In this document: positions 43,496-52,994 of the stretch, in pieces
Position numbering within the stretch: position 1 is the stretch's first letter
How the letters are laid out: each line of letters begins with the position of its first letter
Program-made: the position numbers and the translations under genes
Assembly: GCA_964421565.1 (NCBI GenBank)
Contig: CAYQXJ010000006.1
Coordinates: 1 to 64,000, forward strand
Reading direction: 5' to 3'
Length of the DNA: 64,000 nt
DNA from: CAYQXJ01 sp964421565
GTDB lineage: Bacteria; Planctomycetota; Brocadiia; SM23-32
The notes under the pieces: generated by a model
Seen by the model: the letters and a program-made list of their open reading frames with translations, nothing else
The model's database searches: none
Told to the model about the DNA's origin: nothing

Positions 43496-44416
43496 ATGCA
43501 GATGAATGAGCCCGACGACGCGGCGCTGGCAGCCGAGATCAAGGAACTACGCAATACGCGGAATGCCATCATTCTGGCGCATTACTACCAGCGCCCGGCT
43601 GTGCAGCACGTTGCCGACTTCACCGGTGACTCGCTGGCCCTGTGCCGCCGGGCGGTGGAGGTTGACGCCGAGGTCATCGTCTTCTGCGGCGTGCGTTTCA
43701 TGGCCGAGACGGCTGCCATCCTGAACCGCGACAAGACCGTCCTGCTGCCGGTGCCAGCGGCCGGTTGTTCGCTGGCTGAAAGTGCCACGGCGGATGCCGT
43801 CCGACAGCGGCTGAGGGTGCTGCCCGAGGGCACGGCAGTGGTCTGTTACGTTAACAGCAGCGCCGAGGTCAAGGCGGAGGCCTACGCATGTTGCACGTCG
43901 GCCAACGCCGTGCAGGTTGTGGAGTCCGTGCCTCACGAGACGGTGCTTTTCGTGCCCGACCGGAATCTGGCCTCCTACGTCGCCGAGCAGACGGAGAAGG
44001 AGATCGTCGCATGGGACGGCCGATGCCACGTCCACGATCCGAACATCAGTCCGGCCATGGTGCGCGAGCTGAAGCGCATGCATCCTGATGCCGAGGTGAT
44101 GGTGCACCCCGAGTGCCCGGCCGACGTGCGACGCCTGGCGACCTTTGTGGGCAGCACCTCCCAGATGCTCGGCCATGCGCGGGAGAGCGGAGCGGAGGCA
44201 TTCATCGTGGCCACCGAGGAGGGCCTGAGGCACGTGCTGGAGGAAGAGAACCCTCACAAGAGCTTCTACACCACCGGTAGCGTGTGCGCCTCGATGCGGC
44301 TGATCACGTTGCCGGCGGTGCGGCGCGCGCTCGACCGCATGCAGCACCGCGTCAGCGTGCCCGAGCAGGTTGCCGAGCGTGCGCAGGCCGCCCTGGACCG
44401 CATGCTGGCCTCGTAG
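43496..44416 (+). CDS. nadA: Quinolinate synthase
   Basis: This 306-residue Fe-S enzyme condenses iminoaspartate and dihydroxyacetone phosphate to quinolinate for NAD synthesis. It has the three repeated domains of the family (ILAHYYQRPAVQHVADFTGD, VNSSAEVKAEA, VMVHPECP). The three 4Fe-4S ligands are Cys91 (AGCSLAES), Cys177 (DGRCHVH) and Cys264 (GSVCASM), spaced as in known NadA structures. The ATG follows a G-rich ribosome site, 22 bases after thiC. NadB and NadC are not in the window. Confidence 0.95.
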   Translation: MQMNEPDDAALAAEIKELRNTRNAIILAHYYQRPAVQHVADFTGDSLALCRRAVEVDAEVIVFCGVRFMAETAAILNRDKTVLLPVPAAGCSLAESATADAVRQRLRVLPEGTAVVCYVNSSAEVKAEAYACCTSANAVQVVESVPHETVLFVPDRNLASYVAEQTEKEIVAWDGRCHVHDPNISPAMVRELKRMHPDAEVMVHPECPADVRRLATFVGSTSQMLGHARESGAEAFIVATEEGLRHVLEEENPHKSFYTTGSVCASMRLITLPAVRRALDRMQHRVSVPEQVAERAQAALDRMLAS

Positions 44417-44434
44417 CTTCATACGCGAGGAACC

Positions 44435-45277
44435 GTGCTGAACGTACCGCTCACCATTGGCGTTGATGTCGGCAGCGTCGCTCTGAAGGCGGTGGCCCTC
44501 TCTGACGGGCGCCCGGCCGCCTGGCTCCAGGAGCCTACCAGCACCGACATTCCCGCCCAGTCCAGGGGGGCCGTCGATCAACTGCGAGGACGCCTGGAGG
44601 GCGAAGCAAGCCCGGCTGCCCCGGTCTGTGCGACCGGATACGGACGCAACCTGGTCGCCGGCGCCGACTCGCGTGTCAGTGAGATCATCGCCAACGCCGT
44701 CGGTGCGCAATGGCTCGCGGAGCACTGGGCGGAGCTGGGCCGGGTGTTCGGCGCGCAACCGCGGCCCCTGATGCTGGAAGGCAGCCTTCGCACCGTGGTG
44801 GATGTGGGTGGCCAGGACAGCAAGGTCATCGTCTTCGGGGAGGATGGGCTGCTCCGCGATTTCGCCATGAACGACCGTTGCGCCGCCGGGACGGGGCGAT
44901 TCCTGGAGGTGATGGCAGGCGTCCTGGAGGTGGATATCGAAAGGCTTGGCCAGATGGCTCTCGCGGCTGCAGAGCCGGCGCGGATTGCGAGCACGTGCAC
45001 CGTCTTTGCGGAGTCGGAGGTGGTTTCCCTGCTCGGTGAAGGAGTGCCGCCCGACGCCGTTGCGGCTGGTGTGTTCGAGAGCATTGCGGGCCAGATAGCC
45101 TCGCTGGCTGGCCGCTGCGGCTGGCGGCCTACGGTGCTCTTCGACGGTGGCCTGTCCCGCAGCGCGGCCATGCGTTCAGCTTTGGAGCATGGCCTTGGCT
45201 GCAGACTCGCCGTGCCACCATGCGGACAGTTCGTCACCGCCCTCGGTGCTGCGCTCTTCGCCGCCGGCCGCGAGTAA
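44435..45277 (+). CDS. 2-hydroxyacyl-CoA dehydratase activase (BcrAD/BadFG/HgdC family)
   Basis: This 280-residue ASKHA-fold ATPase has GVDVGSVALKAVAL, DVGGQDSKVI, NDRCAAGTGRFLEVMA and STCTVFAESEV. The last two carry the Cys that share one 4Fe-4S cluster between two subunits in HgdC. Such activators use ATP to push an electron into 2-hydroxyacyl-CoA dehydratases or benzoyl-CoA reductases. No such partner enzyme is in the window. It lies 18 bases after nadA, and a GTG start with GAGGAA is used. Confidence 0.88.
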   Translation: MLNVPLTIGVDVGSVALKAVALSDGRPAAWLQEPTSTDIPAQSRGAVDQLRGRLEGEASPAAPVCATGYGRNLVAGADSRVSEIIANAVGAQWLAEHWAELGRVFGAQPRPLMLEGSLRTVVDVGGQDSKVIVFGEDGLLRDFAMNDRCAAGTGRFLEVMAGVLEVDIERLGQMALAAAEPARIASTCTVFAESEVVSLLGEGVPPDAVAAGVFESIAGQIASLAGRCGWRPTVLFDGGLSRSAAMRSALEHGLGCRLAVPPCGQFVTALGAALFAAGRE

Positions 45278-45298
45278 GGTCTGCGGCTGCCCGGTGCC

Positions 45299-47113
45299 TC
45301 AGCCGATCCAGACCGGGCTGCTCCACGCAATGTGGTTGTCGCTCTGTATGGCCCGCACGTAGAAGCTGCATGGTCCGTCTAACCGCTTGTCAACGTCCAC
45401 CTCGAATCTGCTGGCGTGCGGCTTCCATCGCTGGTGCAGCTCCGCGTCCTTGATCAGATCCACAGCCTTGAGCGGCTGTTCTGCGGCGACTGCGATGTGG
45501 ATCTTTGCGCCATCGGCCGATGGCAGCTCGCGGCCCATCAGTTCTCCGTTTACAGTGAAAATGAGCCGAATGCGCGCGTTCGTGGTCCCGTAGCAACGCC
45601 GCTCACGGAGGGCTTCGAGGACCGAGCCGCGGGTCAGCTCCCGCGCGAAAACCGCCGTCAGTCCGTTGTTGCCGACCACGCCCTTGTGCCCATCGCTGTT
45701 GGCGCAGAAGCCGTAGCGGTAGCCGTGGCGCAAGAACCAGCGCCCATTGCGGTCGGGGCGGCGCCGCTTGATCAGGGGTGTGGCACGCTCGTTGACCTCG
45801 TCGGGTGGGCCTTCGTACGAACCATGGCAGGAGTAGATCTCCAGCACGGGCTCGACTCGCGGGGAGTCGGCACTCAGCCACTCACCCTCATCCAGACCGC
45901 CCCCGTTGTGGAAATGGGGTATTGTGATGAAGTCACGCCCCTCCAGGCCCTTCCACAGCTCGCTGATCGGCCGGAAGCTCTCGCGCGTGATCTCACCGTA
46001 GTCCATATCCTCCCCCAGGACGACCGCCGTGTCACCGCGCGGTCCCCGGTACTCGAACCCGCAGAAGGCGACGTAGCGTCCCGGCTCGTTGTGCTCGTGG
46101 GCGGCGGTCACCGTCTTGTGCCACAGCTCCTGGCCGATGCGGTTGCGGGGCTTATCCCAGGGCTGGTGGTGGTCCGCGACGCAATGGAAATCGATGCGGG
46201 CGACCTCGCGGGCGTAGGCGTGCAGGTCATCGGGCGTGCGCAGCAGTTTCTCGCGCTCGATGCAGTCGTTGGAGTACTGCGAATGGGTGTGGAGGTCGCC
46301 GAAATAGATGTTGTGGCCGTCTATCACGTCGACGCGCGACGGTGTCACTTCCATCGGCAGGGCGCGGCTCTCGACGCGGATGTTCGGGTCGGCGAACTCA
46401 AAGACGCCGTGGCCGTTCTGCGTCCACTCCGCATCCTCGTCGAGCTCGACCAACTCGTGCGGCTCGGCTACTTCGCCGACATTCCAGAAGCGGTCATGGG
46501 GCACGAGGGCCGCCCGGTCGATGCCTCGGATCAAGCGCAGCCGCTCGATGTCGCGCGGCAGGACCGCCCAGGAGAGCTCAATCTCCTGGTCCGGCTCGGG
46601 CCGCTGGTAGCCCTGGAAGCTGCGGGCGAGGTCCGGCAGGCCGCGCTCCTGTTCGGCGAAGTAGCGCACATGGAGGTAGTTGCGAAACTCGGGACAGGGC
46701 ACTACGGTGGCGACTTTCGTGCCGATGGCGTGGCCGTTCCGCATCCAGCCCCACCGGACCACCAGTTCATCGTCTTCGGCGAGGGCGCCGTTCAGGTCGA
46801 GCACGATCATGCGGGCCGCCATGCCTTTGAACGATGTCTTGTCGCGCGTTGGAAAGTCGGCAACCTCCATGTCCCACACGCGCTCGCGGTAGTTGACGTC
46901 CGCGTTTGAACAGAACAGCGCGACGTAGCCGCCGGTTTCCTGGTCCATGCGGCTCGGGCGGTCGTAGCCCAGGTAGGCGGGGCAGTCGAGTATGAGGCGG
47001 CTGTGCTCCGACGTTCCGCCGGCCCCTAAGACCAGGCGGATGGCAAACTCGACGCTGTCGCCGGCGAGCACTTCGGTCGGCGTGACGGTGGCTTCCTTGA
47101 ATACTGCGGCCAT
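45299..47113 (-). CDS. DUF3604 (PHP-like) enzyme, paralogue 1
   Basis: This 604-residue protein has a beta-rich N-terminal part and a metal-dependent PHP-like barrel: IYFGDLHTHSQYSND, DFHCVADHHQPW, FCGFEYRGPRGD, ITIPHFHNG, EIYSCHGSYEG and CANSDGHKG. His and Asp at these places would bind metals. It ends with a beta domain closing on HIAWSSPVW, identical in pattern to the paralogue near 56.5 kb. There is no signal peptide. DUF3604 proteins have no settled function; hydrolysis of a phosphate or sugar ester is plausible. The ATG follows GAGAGGAT. It is divergent from the MFS gene. Confidence 0.85.
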   Translation of the reverse strand: MAAVFKEATVTPTEVLAGDSVEFAIRLVLGAGGTSEHSRLILDCPAYLGYDRPSRMDQETGGYVALFCSNADVNYRERVWDMEVADFPTRDKTSFKGMAARMIVLDLNGALAEDDELVVRWGWMRNGHAIGTKVATVVPCPEFRNYLHVRYFAEQERGLPDLARSFQGYQRPEPDQEIELSWAVLPRDIERLRLIRGIDRAALVPHDRFWNVGEVAEPHELVELDEDAEWTQNGHGVFEFADPNIRVESRALPMEVTPSRVDVIDGHNIYFGDLHTHSQYSNDCIEREKLLRTPDDLHAYAREVARIDFHCVADHHQPWDKPRNRIGQELWHKTVTAAHEHNEPGRYVAFCGFEYRGPRGDTAVVLGEDMDYGEITRESFRPISELWKGLEGRDFITIPHFHNGGGLDEGEWLSADSPRVEPVLEIYSCHGSYEGPPDEVNERATPLIKRRRPDRNGRWFLRHGYRYGFCANSDGHKGVVGNNGLTAVFARELTRGSVLEALRERRCYGTTNARIRLIFTVNGELMGRELPSADGAKIHIAVAAEQPLKAVDLIKDAELHQRWKPHASRFEVDVDKRLDGPCSFYVRAIQSDNHIAWSSPVWIG

Positions 47114-47234
47114 TGCGGTATCCTCTCGCATTCTGCGCAATCTGGGGGCCATAGACGATAGCGGCCGGTCCGCTTGCGCGCAACCGCAGCCACGTAGCGG
47201 CGCCCGAGCAGCGAGAACCAAGGAAGCACCAGCC

Positions 47235-48404
47235 ATGTTTCGATTCTGGATCCACTTCTTTGTCCTTTACGCCGTCATGGCGGCGGTATGGCCGTACTTC
47301 CCGGCGTTTCTGCGGGCGGTCGGTTTCGACGAAGCTCAGGTCGGTTACCTGCAGGGGGTGCGTATGCTCTGCGGAGCGCTGGGGCCGCTGCTCTTGGCGT
47401 GGTTGAGCGACAGGCTCGGGCGGCGGAAGCTATTGCTCGGTGGCTGCTTTGTCGGTTTCCTGGCGCTCATCGTTCCGCTCAGCATGGCGAGCAGCTTCTG
47501 GCTGGCGGTCCCACTGGCGGCGGGGGTCGGGCTAACTTTGCGCACCACCATACCTTTGAGCGATACGCTGGCCGCTGCCGAGCTGGACGATCCCGTGCAC
47601 CAGTACGGGCAGGTGCGCATCGGCGGCAGTATCGGCTTCATCGCCACATTGTTCGCCATCCGGCTTCTCGGTTTGATCGACGAGCATTCGGCGGCGTCCA
47701 TGGTGCGGGGTATGGTGGTGATGACGGTGGCTGCTCTGGTGGCGCTGCAGTTTCTGCCGGAGAGGCAGCGCAGCGGAGGCGGGCGGAAGCGGTCACTCGA
47801 GGGCGGCTTCAGTTTCGGGCCGGGGTTCTGGGTCTTCCTCGGCGCGGCGGGTCTCCAGCAACTCGGCATGTCCAGCTACTACGGTTTCTTCACCATTTAC
47901 CTGCAAGACGTTCTCGGCATGGAGCAGGCGGCGTGGGTCTGGGCGCTCGGCTCCATGGCGGAGATACCTGTGCTCTTCTATGCGGGGCGCCTGACGCGCC
48001 GGTTCCCGCTGCCCGGGTTGATGACGGCGGCGATGGTCGGGGTCACTGTGCGGCTGGCGGTCTACGCTTTCTTCCCTACAGCGTGGCTGGTTCTGCCCGC
48101 GCAGTTGCTGCACGCGCTGGCGTTCGGCGCATTCCACGCCACGTGCATCGAGTTCATCCGGCGGCGCGTTCCGGACTCGCACCGGGCGGTGGCGATGGCG
48201 TTTTACATGTCACTGGCGGTGGCGGTGCCGCTGCTGGTGGGCAGTTCAGTCGGTGGCCTTATCGTCAAGCACATCGGCTATACCGCGCTCTATGCCGGGT
48301 ATGCCACGTTTCCGCTCATCGGCATAGCCCTGCTCGGAGGTGCCTGGGACCTGGTGCAGGCGCCGGCGGGTGCGGCGGTGCGCGAGGTGCCTGGTGCCCG
48401 CTGA
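47235..48404 (+). CDS. Major facilitator superfamily transporter
   Basis: This 389-residue protein has twelve predicted helices. Motif A-like LSDRLGRRKLLLGG follows helix 2, and GRLTRRFPLPG lies in the second half. The N-terminus FFVLYAVMAAVWPYFPAFLR fits the MFS_1-like (NupG/LacY-related) group of nucleoside or sugar symporters. The substrate is not known. It is divergent from the DUF3604 gene and about 80 bases before the alpha-mannosidase, so uptake of a sugar or glycoside is a fair guess. Confidence 0.88.
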   Translation: MFRFWIHFFVLYAVMAAVWPYFPAFLRAVGFDEAQVGYLQGVRMLCGALGPLLLAWLSDRLGRRKLLLGGCFVGFLALIVPLSMASSFWLAVPLAAGVGLTLRTTIPLSDTLAAAELDDPVHQYGQVRIGGSIGFIATLFAIRLLGLIDEHSAASMVRGMVVMTVAALVALQFLPERQRSGGGRKRSLEGGFSFGPGFWVFLGAAGLQQLGMSSYYGFFTIYLQDVLGMEQAAWVWALGSMAEIPVLFYAGRLTRRFPLPGLMTAAMVGVTVRLAVYAFFPTAWLVLPAQLLHALAFGAFHATCIEFIRRRVPDSHRAVAMAFYMSLAVAVPLLVGSSVGGLIVKHIGYTALYAGYATFPLIGIALLGGAWDLVQAPAGAAVREVPGAR

Positions 48405-48483
48405 ACTGGCGCGCTGCAGCCGGATGCGGTATACTTCTTCCGGCCAGTTACGAACCTGTATCGCGCCGCACTTCCAGAGGCCC

Positions 48484-51400
48484 ATGATGAAGACTCCGCA
48501 GGACTACCGTGTGGACAAGCTGAACCTGTACGTCGGCCTGCTCGGGCGTCACGTCGCTCGCGGCAGCGTCGCGCCGAGTGAGTTCTACATCCACGAGCCG
48601 GCGCCGCCGACCCATAATGCGCCCGCTGCCGACCTGCCCTGGCGGGAGTACAGCGTCGGCGAGCACTGGGGCGGCAAGCAGCAGTGGGCCGCCTTCCGCG
48701 CCCTGTTCGCCGTGCCGGAGCAGTGGCACGGTAAGGTAGTCGAGCTACGCATGCGACACCGCGCGCGCTGGCTCGAGCCGCCCGTCGGGGATAACACGCC
48801 CGCCGGACCTGAAGGACAGGCCTTCATCGACGGAGAGCGGGCCGGGGCAATCGACGGCGGCCACCACAGCATCCGGTGGGGCTTTCAGCCCGGCCATTGC
48901 ACCGACGTGCGCGCGATCTTCTTCGCGGGCCGGGCGGCCTGCCGACACGAGGTGGAGCAGATGGAACTGGCCCTCGTGGACGCTGCGGCCGAGCGGCTCT
49001 ACCACGATCTGCGCGTGGCGATGGATGTCGCCGCCGAGTTGGACGCCGCCGCGCCCGCGCGCTACCGCCTGTGGGACGCCGTAGACGCTGCGGTCAGGGT
49101 GCTTGAGCAGGGGGACATTGGTGCGGATTCGTTCTACGAGCGCATCCCGCAGGCGCAGGCTGCCTTCGACGTGGAGATGGCGAGCCTGCAGGGCGCGGGC
49201 GCCGTGCCGGAGATTGTATGCGTGGGCCATGCCCACATCGACCTGGCCTGGCTCTGGCCGGCGTCGCAGACCCGGCACAAGTGCACGCGCACGTTCGGCA
49301 CACAGTGTCGGCTGCTGGAGCAGTATCCTGAGTGGAGCTTCCTCCAGAGCCAGGCGCAGGCTTACGCCTGGGTGGAGCAAGATGCGCCAGAGCTTTTCGA
49401 ACGCATCTGCGAACTGGTGGAAGCCGGGCGGTGGGAGGTCGAGGGTGCCACATGGGCGGAGATGGACACCAACATCACCGGGGCCGAGTCGCTGGTGCGG
49501 CAGTTCCTGTACGGCAAGCGCTACTTCCGGGAGAAGTTCGGCACAGACTGCCAGGTGCTCTGGCTGCCCGACGTGTTCGGCTACTCCGCCGCGCTGCCGC
49601 AGATACTCAGGCTGGCGGGCGTGACGGGGTTCGTGACCAGCAAGATAAGCTGGAACCAGGTGAACCGCTTCCCGCACGACACCTTCCGCTGGCGAGGCAT
49701 CGACGGCACCGAGATCCCCACACACTTCATCACCGTTCCCTGCAGCGAATGGTTCTATACCTACAACGCCCAGATGACGGTCGCAGAGCTGAAGGGGACA
49801 TGGCAGGAGTACCGCCAGAAGGAGGTCGGAACTGAACCGCTGATGACCTTCGGCTACGGTGACGGGGGTGGCGGCCCCACCGAGAAGATGCTGGAGACGG
49901 CCGAACGCCTGCGCACGATGCCCGCCATCGCCGACGTGCCGCGGGTGAAGTTCGGCGCCGTGCGCGAGCTGATGGCCCGTGTTGGGGCGCAGAGCGACTG
50001 CCTGCCGGTCTGGGATGGTGAACTCTACCTGGAGTACCATCGCGGGACCTACACCACGCAGGCGTGGCTGAAGCGCGCGAACCGCAGGAACGAAGTGCGC
50101 CTGCACAATGCCGAATGGCTTGCCGTGCTCGCCGGCCCATACGGCTACGAGCTGGACAAGGCGGCACTCGACGCCGCGTGGGAAGACCTGTTGCTCTGCC
50201 AGTTCCACGACATCCTGCCGGGCTCTTCCGTCGGTGAAACCTACCAGGAGGTGCGCCAGATGCAGCAGGAAATCGCGCACCAGGCAGACGCCATGATCGG
50301 GCAGGCGTGCGAGGCATTGGCTCGCCGGGTGGACACCGCTTCGATGGTCCGGCCCGCTGTGCTGCTGAACACGCTCGGCTGGGACCGGGAGGATCCATTC
50401 CAGTTGCCGGACGGCTCATGGCGCGACGATGTGGCAGTGCCGTCCGGCGGTTGGGCCTCCGTGGATGGCGCCGAACGGCCCGAGCCGGCCCAGAGCGGTC
50501 CGCTCAGCGTAAGCGAAGACGCCCGTCATCTGGAGAACCACTTCTGGAGCATCCGGCTCGACGACGAGGGCCGACTTGCGGAGCTGCACGACCGCGTGAA
50601 CGATCGCCAGGTGCTTGCCCCCGGGCGCGTCGGCAACGAGTGGCAGGTATTCGCCGAGCGACCGACCGAATTCGACGCGTGGAACATCGCCCCCTACTAC
50701 GAGGAGCATCCGCTGCCCGGGCCGACTTGCCTCGGCACGCGCATAGTAGACCAGAACGATGTGCGCGTCGCCGTAGAGACGGTCTGGGACCTGGCCGACG
50801 GGGGCTCCATCACGCAAACCCTCGCCATCTACGCGAACTACCCGCGCATTGACTTCGAGACGGTCGTGGACTGGCGAGCGCAGCACCAGATGCTGAAGGC
50901 GGCGTTCCCGCTCGATATCCGCGCGACGGAGGCGACCTACCAGGTGCAGTTCGGCCATGTGCGGCGGCCTACGCACCGCAACACTTCGTGGGACTGGGCG
51001 CGCTACGAAGCCTGCGGCCACGGCTTCGTGGACCTATCCGAGCACGGTTACGGCGTGGCGCTGCTGAACGACTGCAAGTACGGTTACGACGTGCGGGACA
51101 ACGTTATGCGAATTACCTGCCTGAAGAGCCCCACCTCGCCCCACGGCGAGGCGGACAAGGGCGTGCATGAGTTCACATACGCCTTGTTGCCGCACGCCGG
51201 CTCCTTGCAGGAGGCGCAGGTCGTGCGCCGAGCAGCGGAACTGAACAACCCGTTGCTCGTTGTCGAGGCAGGCGCAGGGGAAGGCGACTTGCCCTCAACG
51301 CGGGGCTTCGTATTCTGCGACAATCCGGCGGTGGTCGTCGAGACGGTGAAGCCGGCTGAGGATGGGGACGGGATGATCGTGCGGTGCTGCGAGAGCCATG

Positions 51401-51570
51401 GCTCACACGCACGGGCGGAGCTGCGGTTTGCCGGGTCGGTGGACTCCGTGGGGACGGTGGACCTGCTGGAGGAGCCGCTGAGCGAGGATGTAGGATTGGA
51501 GCACAAAGATAACAGCGTGTTGCTGCAGCTTCGGCCTTTTCAGATCGTGAGCTTGCGGGTGCGACGGTAG
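48484..51570 (+). CDS. Glycoside hydrolase family 38 alpha-mannosidase
   Basis: This 1028-residue cytoplasmic enzyme has no signal peptide. The zinc-binding catalytic domain has VGHAHIDLAWLWP, EGATWAEMDTNITGAESLVR, the nucleophile Asp in LWLPDVFGYSA and YGDGGGGPTEKMLE. A helical middle domain and large beta domains (about 640-1028) follow, as in bacterial and vacuolar alpha-mannosidases of about 1000 residues. It removes alpha-linked mannose from glycans. ATG 48484 has GAGG five bases upstream; the adjacent ATG 48487 is equally possible. Confidence 0.93.
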   Translation: MMKTPQDYRVDKLNLYVGLLGRHVARGSVAPSEFYIHEPAPPTHNAPAADLPWREYSVGEHWGGKQQWAAFRALFAVPEQWHGKVVELRMRHRARWLEPPVGDNTPAGPEGQAFIDGERAGAIDGGHHSIRWGFQPGHCTDVRAIFFAGRAACRHEVEQMELALVDAAAERLYHDLRVAMDVAAELDAAAPARYRLWDAVDAAVRVLEQGDIGADSFYERIPQAQAAFDVEMASLQGAGAVPEIVCVGHAHIDLAWLWPASQTRHKCTRTFGTQCRLLEQYPEWSFLQSQAQAYAWVEQDAPELFERICELVEAGRWEVEGATWAEMDTNITGAESLVRQFLYGKRYFREKFGTDCQVLWLPDVFGYSAALPQILRLAGVTGFVTSKISWNQVNRFPHDTFRWRGIDGTEIPTHFITVPCSEWFYTYNAQMTVAELKGTWQEYRQKEVGTEPLMTFGYGDGGGGPTEKMLETAERLRTMPAIADVPRVKFGAVRELMARVGAQSDCLPVWDGELYLEYHRGTYTTQAWLKRANRRNEVRLHNAEWLAVLAGPYGYELDKAALDAAWEDLLLCQFHDILPGSSVGETYQEVRQMQQEIAHQADAMIGQACEALARRVDTASMVRPAVLLNTLGWDREDPFQLPDGSWRDDVAVPSGGWASVDGAERPEPAQSGPLSVSEDARHLENHFWSIRLDDEGRLAELHDRVNDRQVLAPGRVGNEWQVFAERPTEFDAWNIAPYYEEHPLPGPTCLGTRIVDQNDVRVAVETVWDLADGGSITQTLAIYANYPRIDFETVVDWRAQHQMLKAAFPLDIRATEATYQVQFGHVRRPTHRNTSWDWARYEACGHGFVDLSEHGYGVALLNDCKYGYDVRDNVMRITCLKSPTSPHGEADKGVHEFTYALLPHAGSLQEAQVVRRAAELNNPLLVVEAGAGEGDLPSTRGFVFCDNPAVVVETVKPAEDGDGMIVRCCESHGSHARAELRFAGSVDSVGTVDLLEEPLSEDVGLEHKDNSVLLQLRPFQIVSLRVRR

Positions 51571-51596
51571 GGAGCCGGCACTGGCGGCAGAACGGC

Positions 51597-52898
51597 CTAC
51601 CGGTTCGCCTGCGCTCCCTGCGGCTCCAGGTTCACGCCTTGCCCGATGAGTGACTGGCGCACCTTCACGCCGTCTACCTCCGCCGGCGCGACCCCGGCTT
51701 GCACGGCCATGGCCGCGGCGGTGCCAGCCGCCTGGCCGACGGTGCAGGCCTGGGGCATGCACCGCGCAGAGCTGTGCACTGCGTGGTCAACGCTGATGGG
51801 GCGGCCCGCGATCAGCAGGTTCTCGCAGTCCGCAGCGACCAAGCAACCGTATCGGATCTCGTACCATTCGCCCTCCGGCAGTCGGACGTGCTCAGTGCCC
51901 TCGCCGGTGGGGGAGTGAATGTCGATATTGTAGTTGACACGTGCGATGCCGTCGGGGAACTTCGCCGCCCGCTCGAAGTCTTCGCGTGTCAGGTGGGCGA
52001 GCCCGCGCACACGCCGGCTCTCGCGCACTCCGATGGTTGTGGCGATGGCGTGCAGGCGGGCATCCTCGAACCCGGGCACGTCGCTGCGCAGGAACTGAAG
52101 GTAGTCGGCGACCTGTCGCCTGCCCTCGATCTCGGCCTGACTCAGCGACAGGGCGTCGGTAGCGTCATGCTTGACCACGCGCGTGGTGTTGAAGTGAATG
52201 CGGTCCTCCTCGATTGTGCGGAACCAGAGGACGTTCTCGCGCGGGCACCGGATGCGCCCCTCGGCTTTGGCGGCATCGTAGAGCGAATTGATCGTCCCGA
52301 CGCCGGGCATGCGCTCGATGTCGACCCCCGCCACGTCGAAACATGTGGTCATCGGCTGGCAGTGGCCGTCTTCCTGGCGGCCCAGCTCGAACCGACAGCC
52401 GGCGCGGGCGGCGAGGTCGGCGTCGCCGCTGGCGTCGACGAAGACGCGGCCGCGGTGTGCCGTCAGCCCGCTCTTGCCGAGCATCAGCGCACAGCCGATT
52501 CTGCGCCCATCCATGAGCGGCCGGTCGAGCGTCACGTGGTAGAGCAGTTCCACTCCCGCATCCAGGCACAGCCTCTCCGCTGCCAGCTTCGCGGTCTCAT
52601 GGCACAGGGCGCTGCCGCGCATGCCGCCCATCTGGTCCATCAGGTCCCGCCAGTCGCGGAAGATGCCCGTGTCGAAGGGCTCACCCTGCAGGCCGTTCGG
52701 CATGAAAGGGCTGATGAGGCCGGCGCTCGCCATGCCCCCCAGGAAGCCGTACTGCTCGCACAGCAGCGTTCTTGCGCCCTGGCGCGCGGCGGCTACGGAC
52801 GCACCTATGCCCCCTGGCCCGCCTCCGATGACAACGACATCCACATCATGGAGGATCGGTATGTCCGGCTGTTCTGGACGTTTCACAGTTTGCGACAT
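51597..52898 (-). CDS. FAD-dependent oxidoreductase
   Basis: This 433-residue protein has an N-terminal dinucleotide fold VVVIGGGPGGIGASVAAA ending in an acidic residue (LLCEQ). It then has YGFLGGMASAGLISPF and a C-terminal FAD strand YGCLVAADCENLLIAGRPIS, the signature of the FAD_oxidored (PF12831) family common in carbohydrate-degrading bacteria. The substrate is unknown. ATG 52898 was chosen because AGGAG lies seven bases upstream. No signal peptide precedes it. Confidence 0.85.
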   Translation of the reverse strand: MSQTVKRPEQPDIPILHDVDVVVIGGGPGGIGASVAAARQGARTLLCEQYGFLGGMASAGLISPFMPNGLQGEPFDTGIFRDWRDLMDQMGGMRGSALCHETAKLAAERLCLDAGVELLYHVTLDRPLMDGRRIGCALMLGKSGLTAHRGRVFVDASGDADLAARAGCRFELGRQEDGHCQPMTTCFDVAGVDIERMPGVGTINSLYDAAKAEGRIRCPRENVLWFRTIEEDRIHFNTTRVVKHDATDALSLSQAEIEGRRQVADYLQFLRSDVPGFEDARLHAIATTIGVRESRRVRGLAHLTREDFERAAKFPDGIARVNYNIDIHSPTGEGTEHVRLPEGEWYEIRYGCLVAADCENLLIAGRPISVDHAVHSSARCMPQACTVGQAAGTAAAMAVQAGVAPAEVDGVKVRQSLIGQGVNLEPQGAQANR

Positions 52899-52994
52899 AA
52901 CTGACTCCTGCGCAGTGGAAATGCCAACCCAATTCAGGATAAGCCGCCTCGCCGGGTTGTTCAACGTCGCAGCCCCGGCATAATGAGTGGCCCC

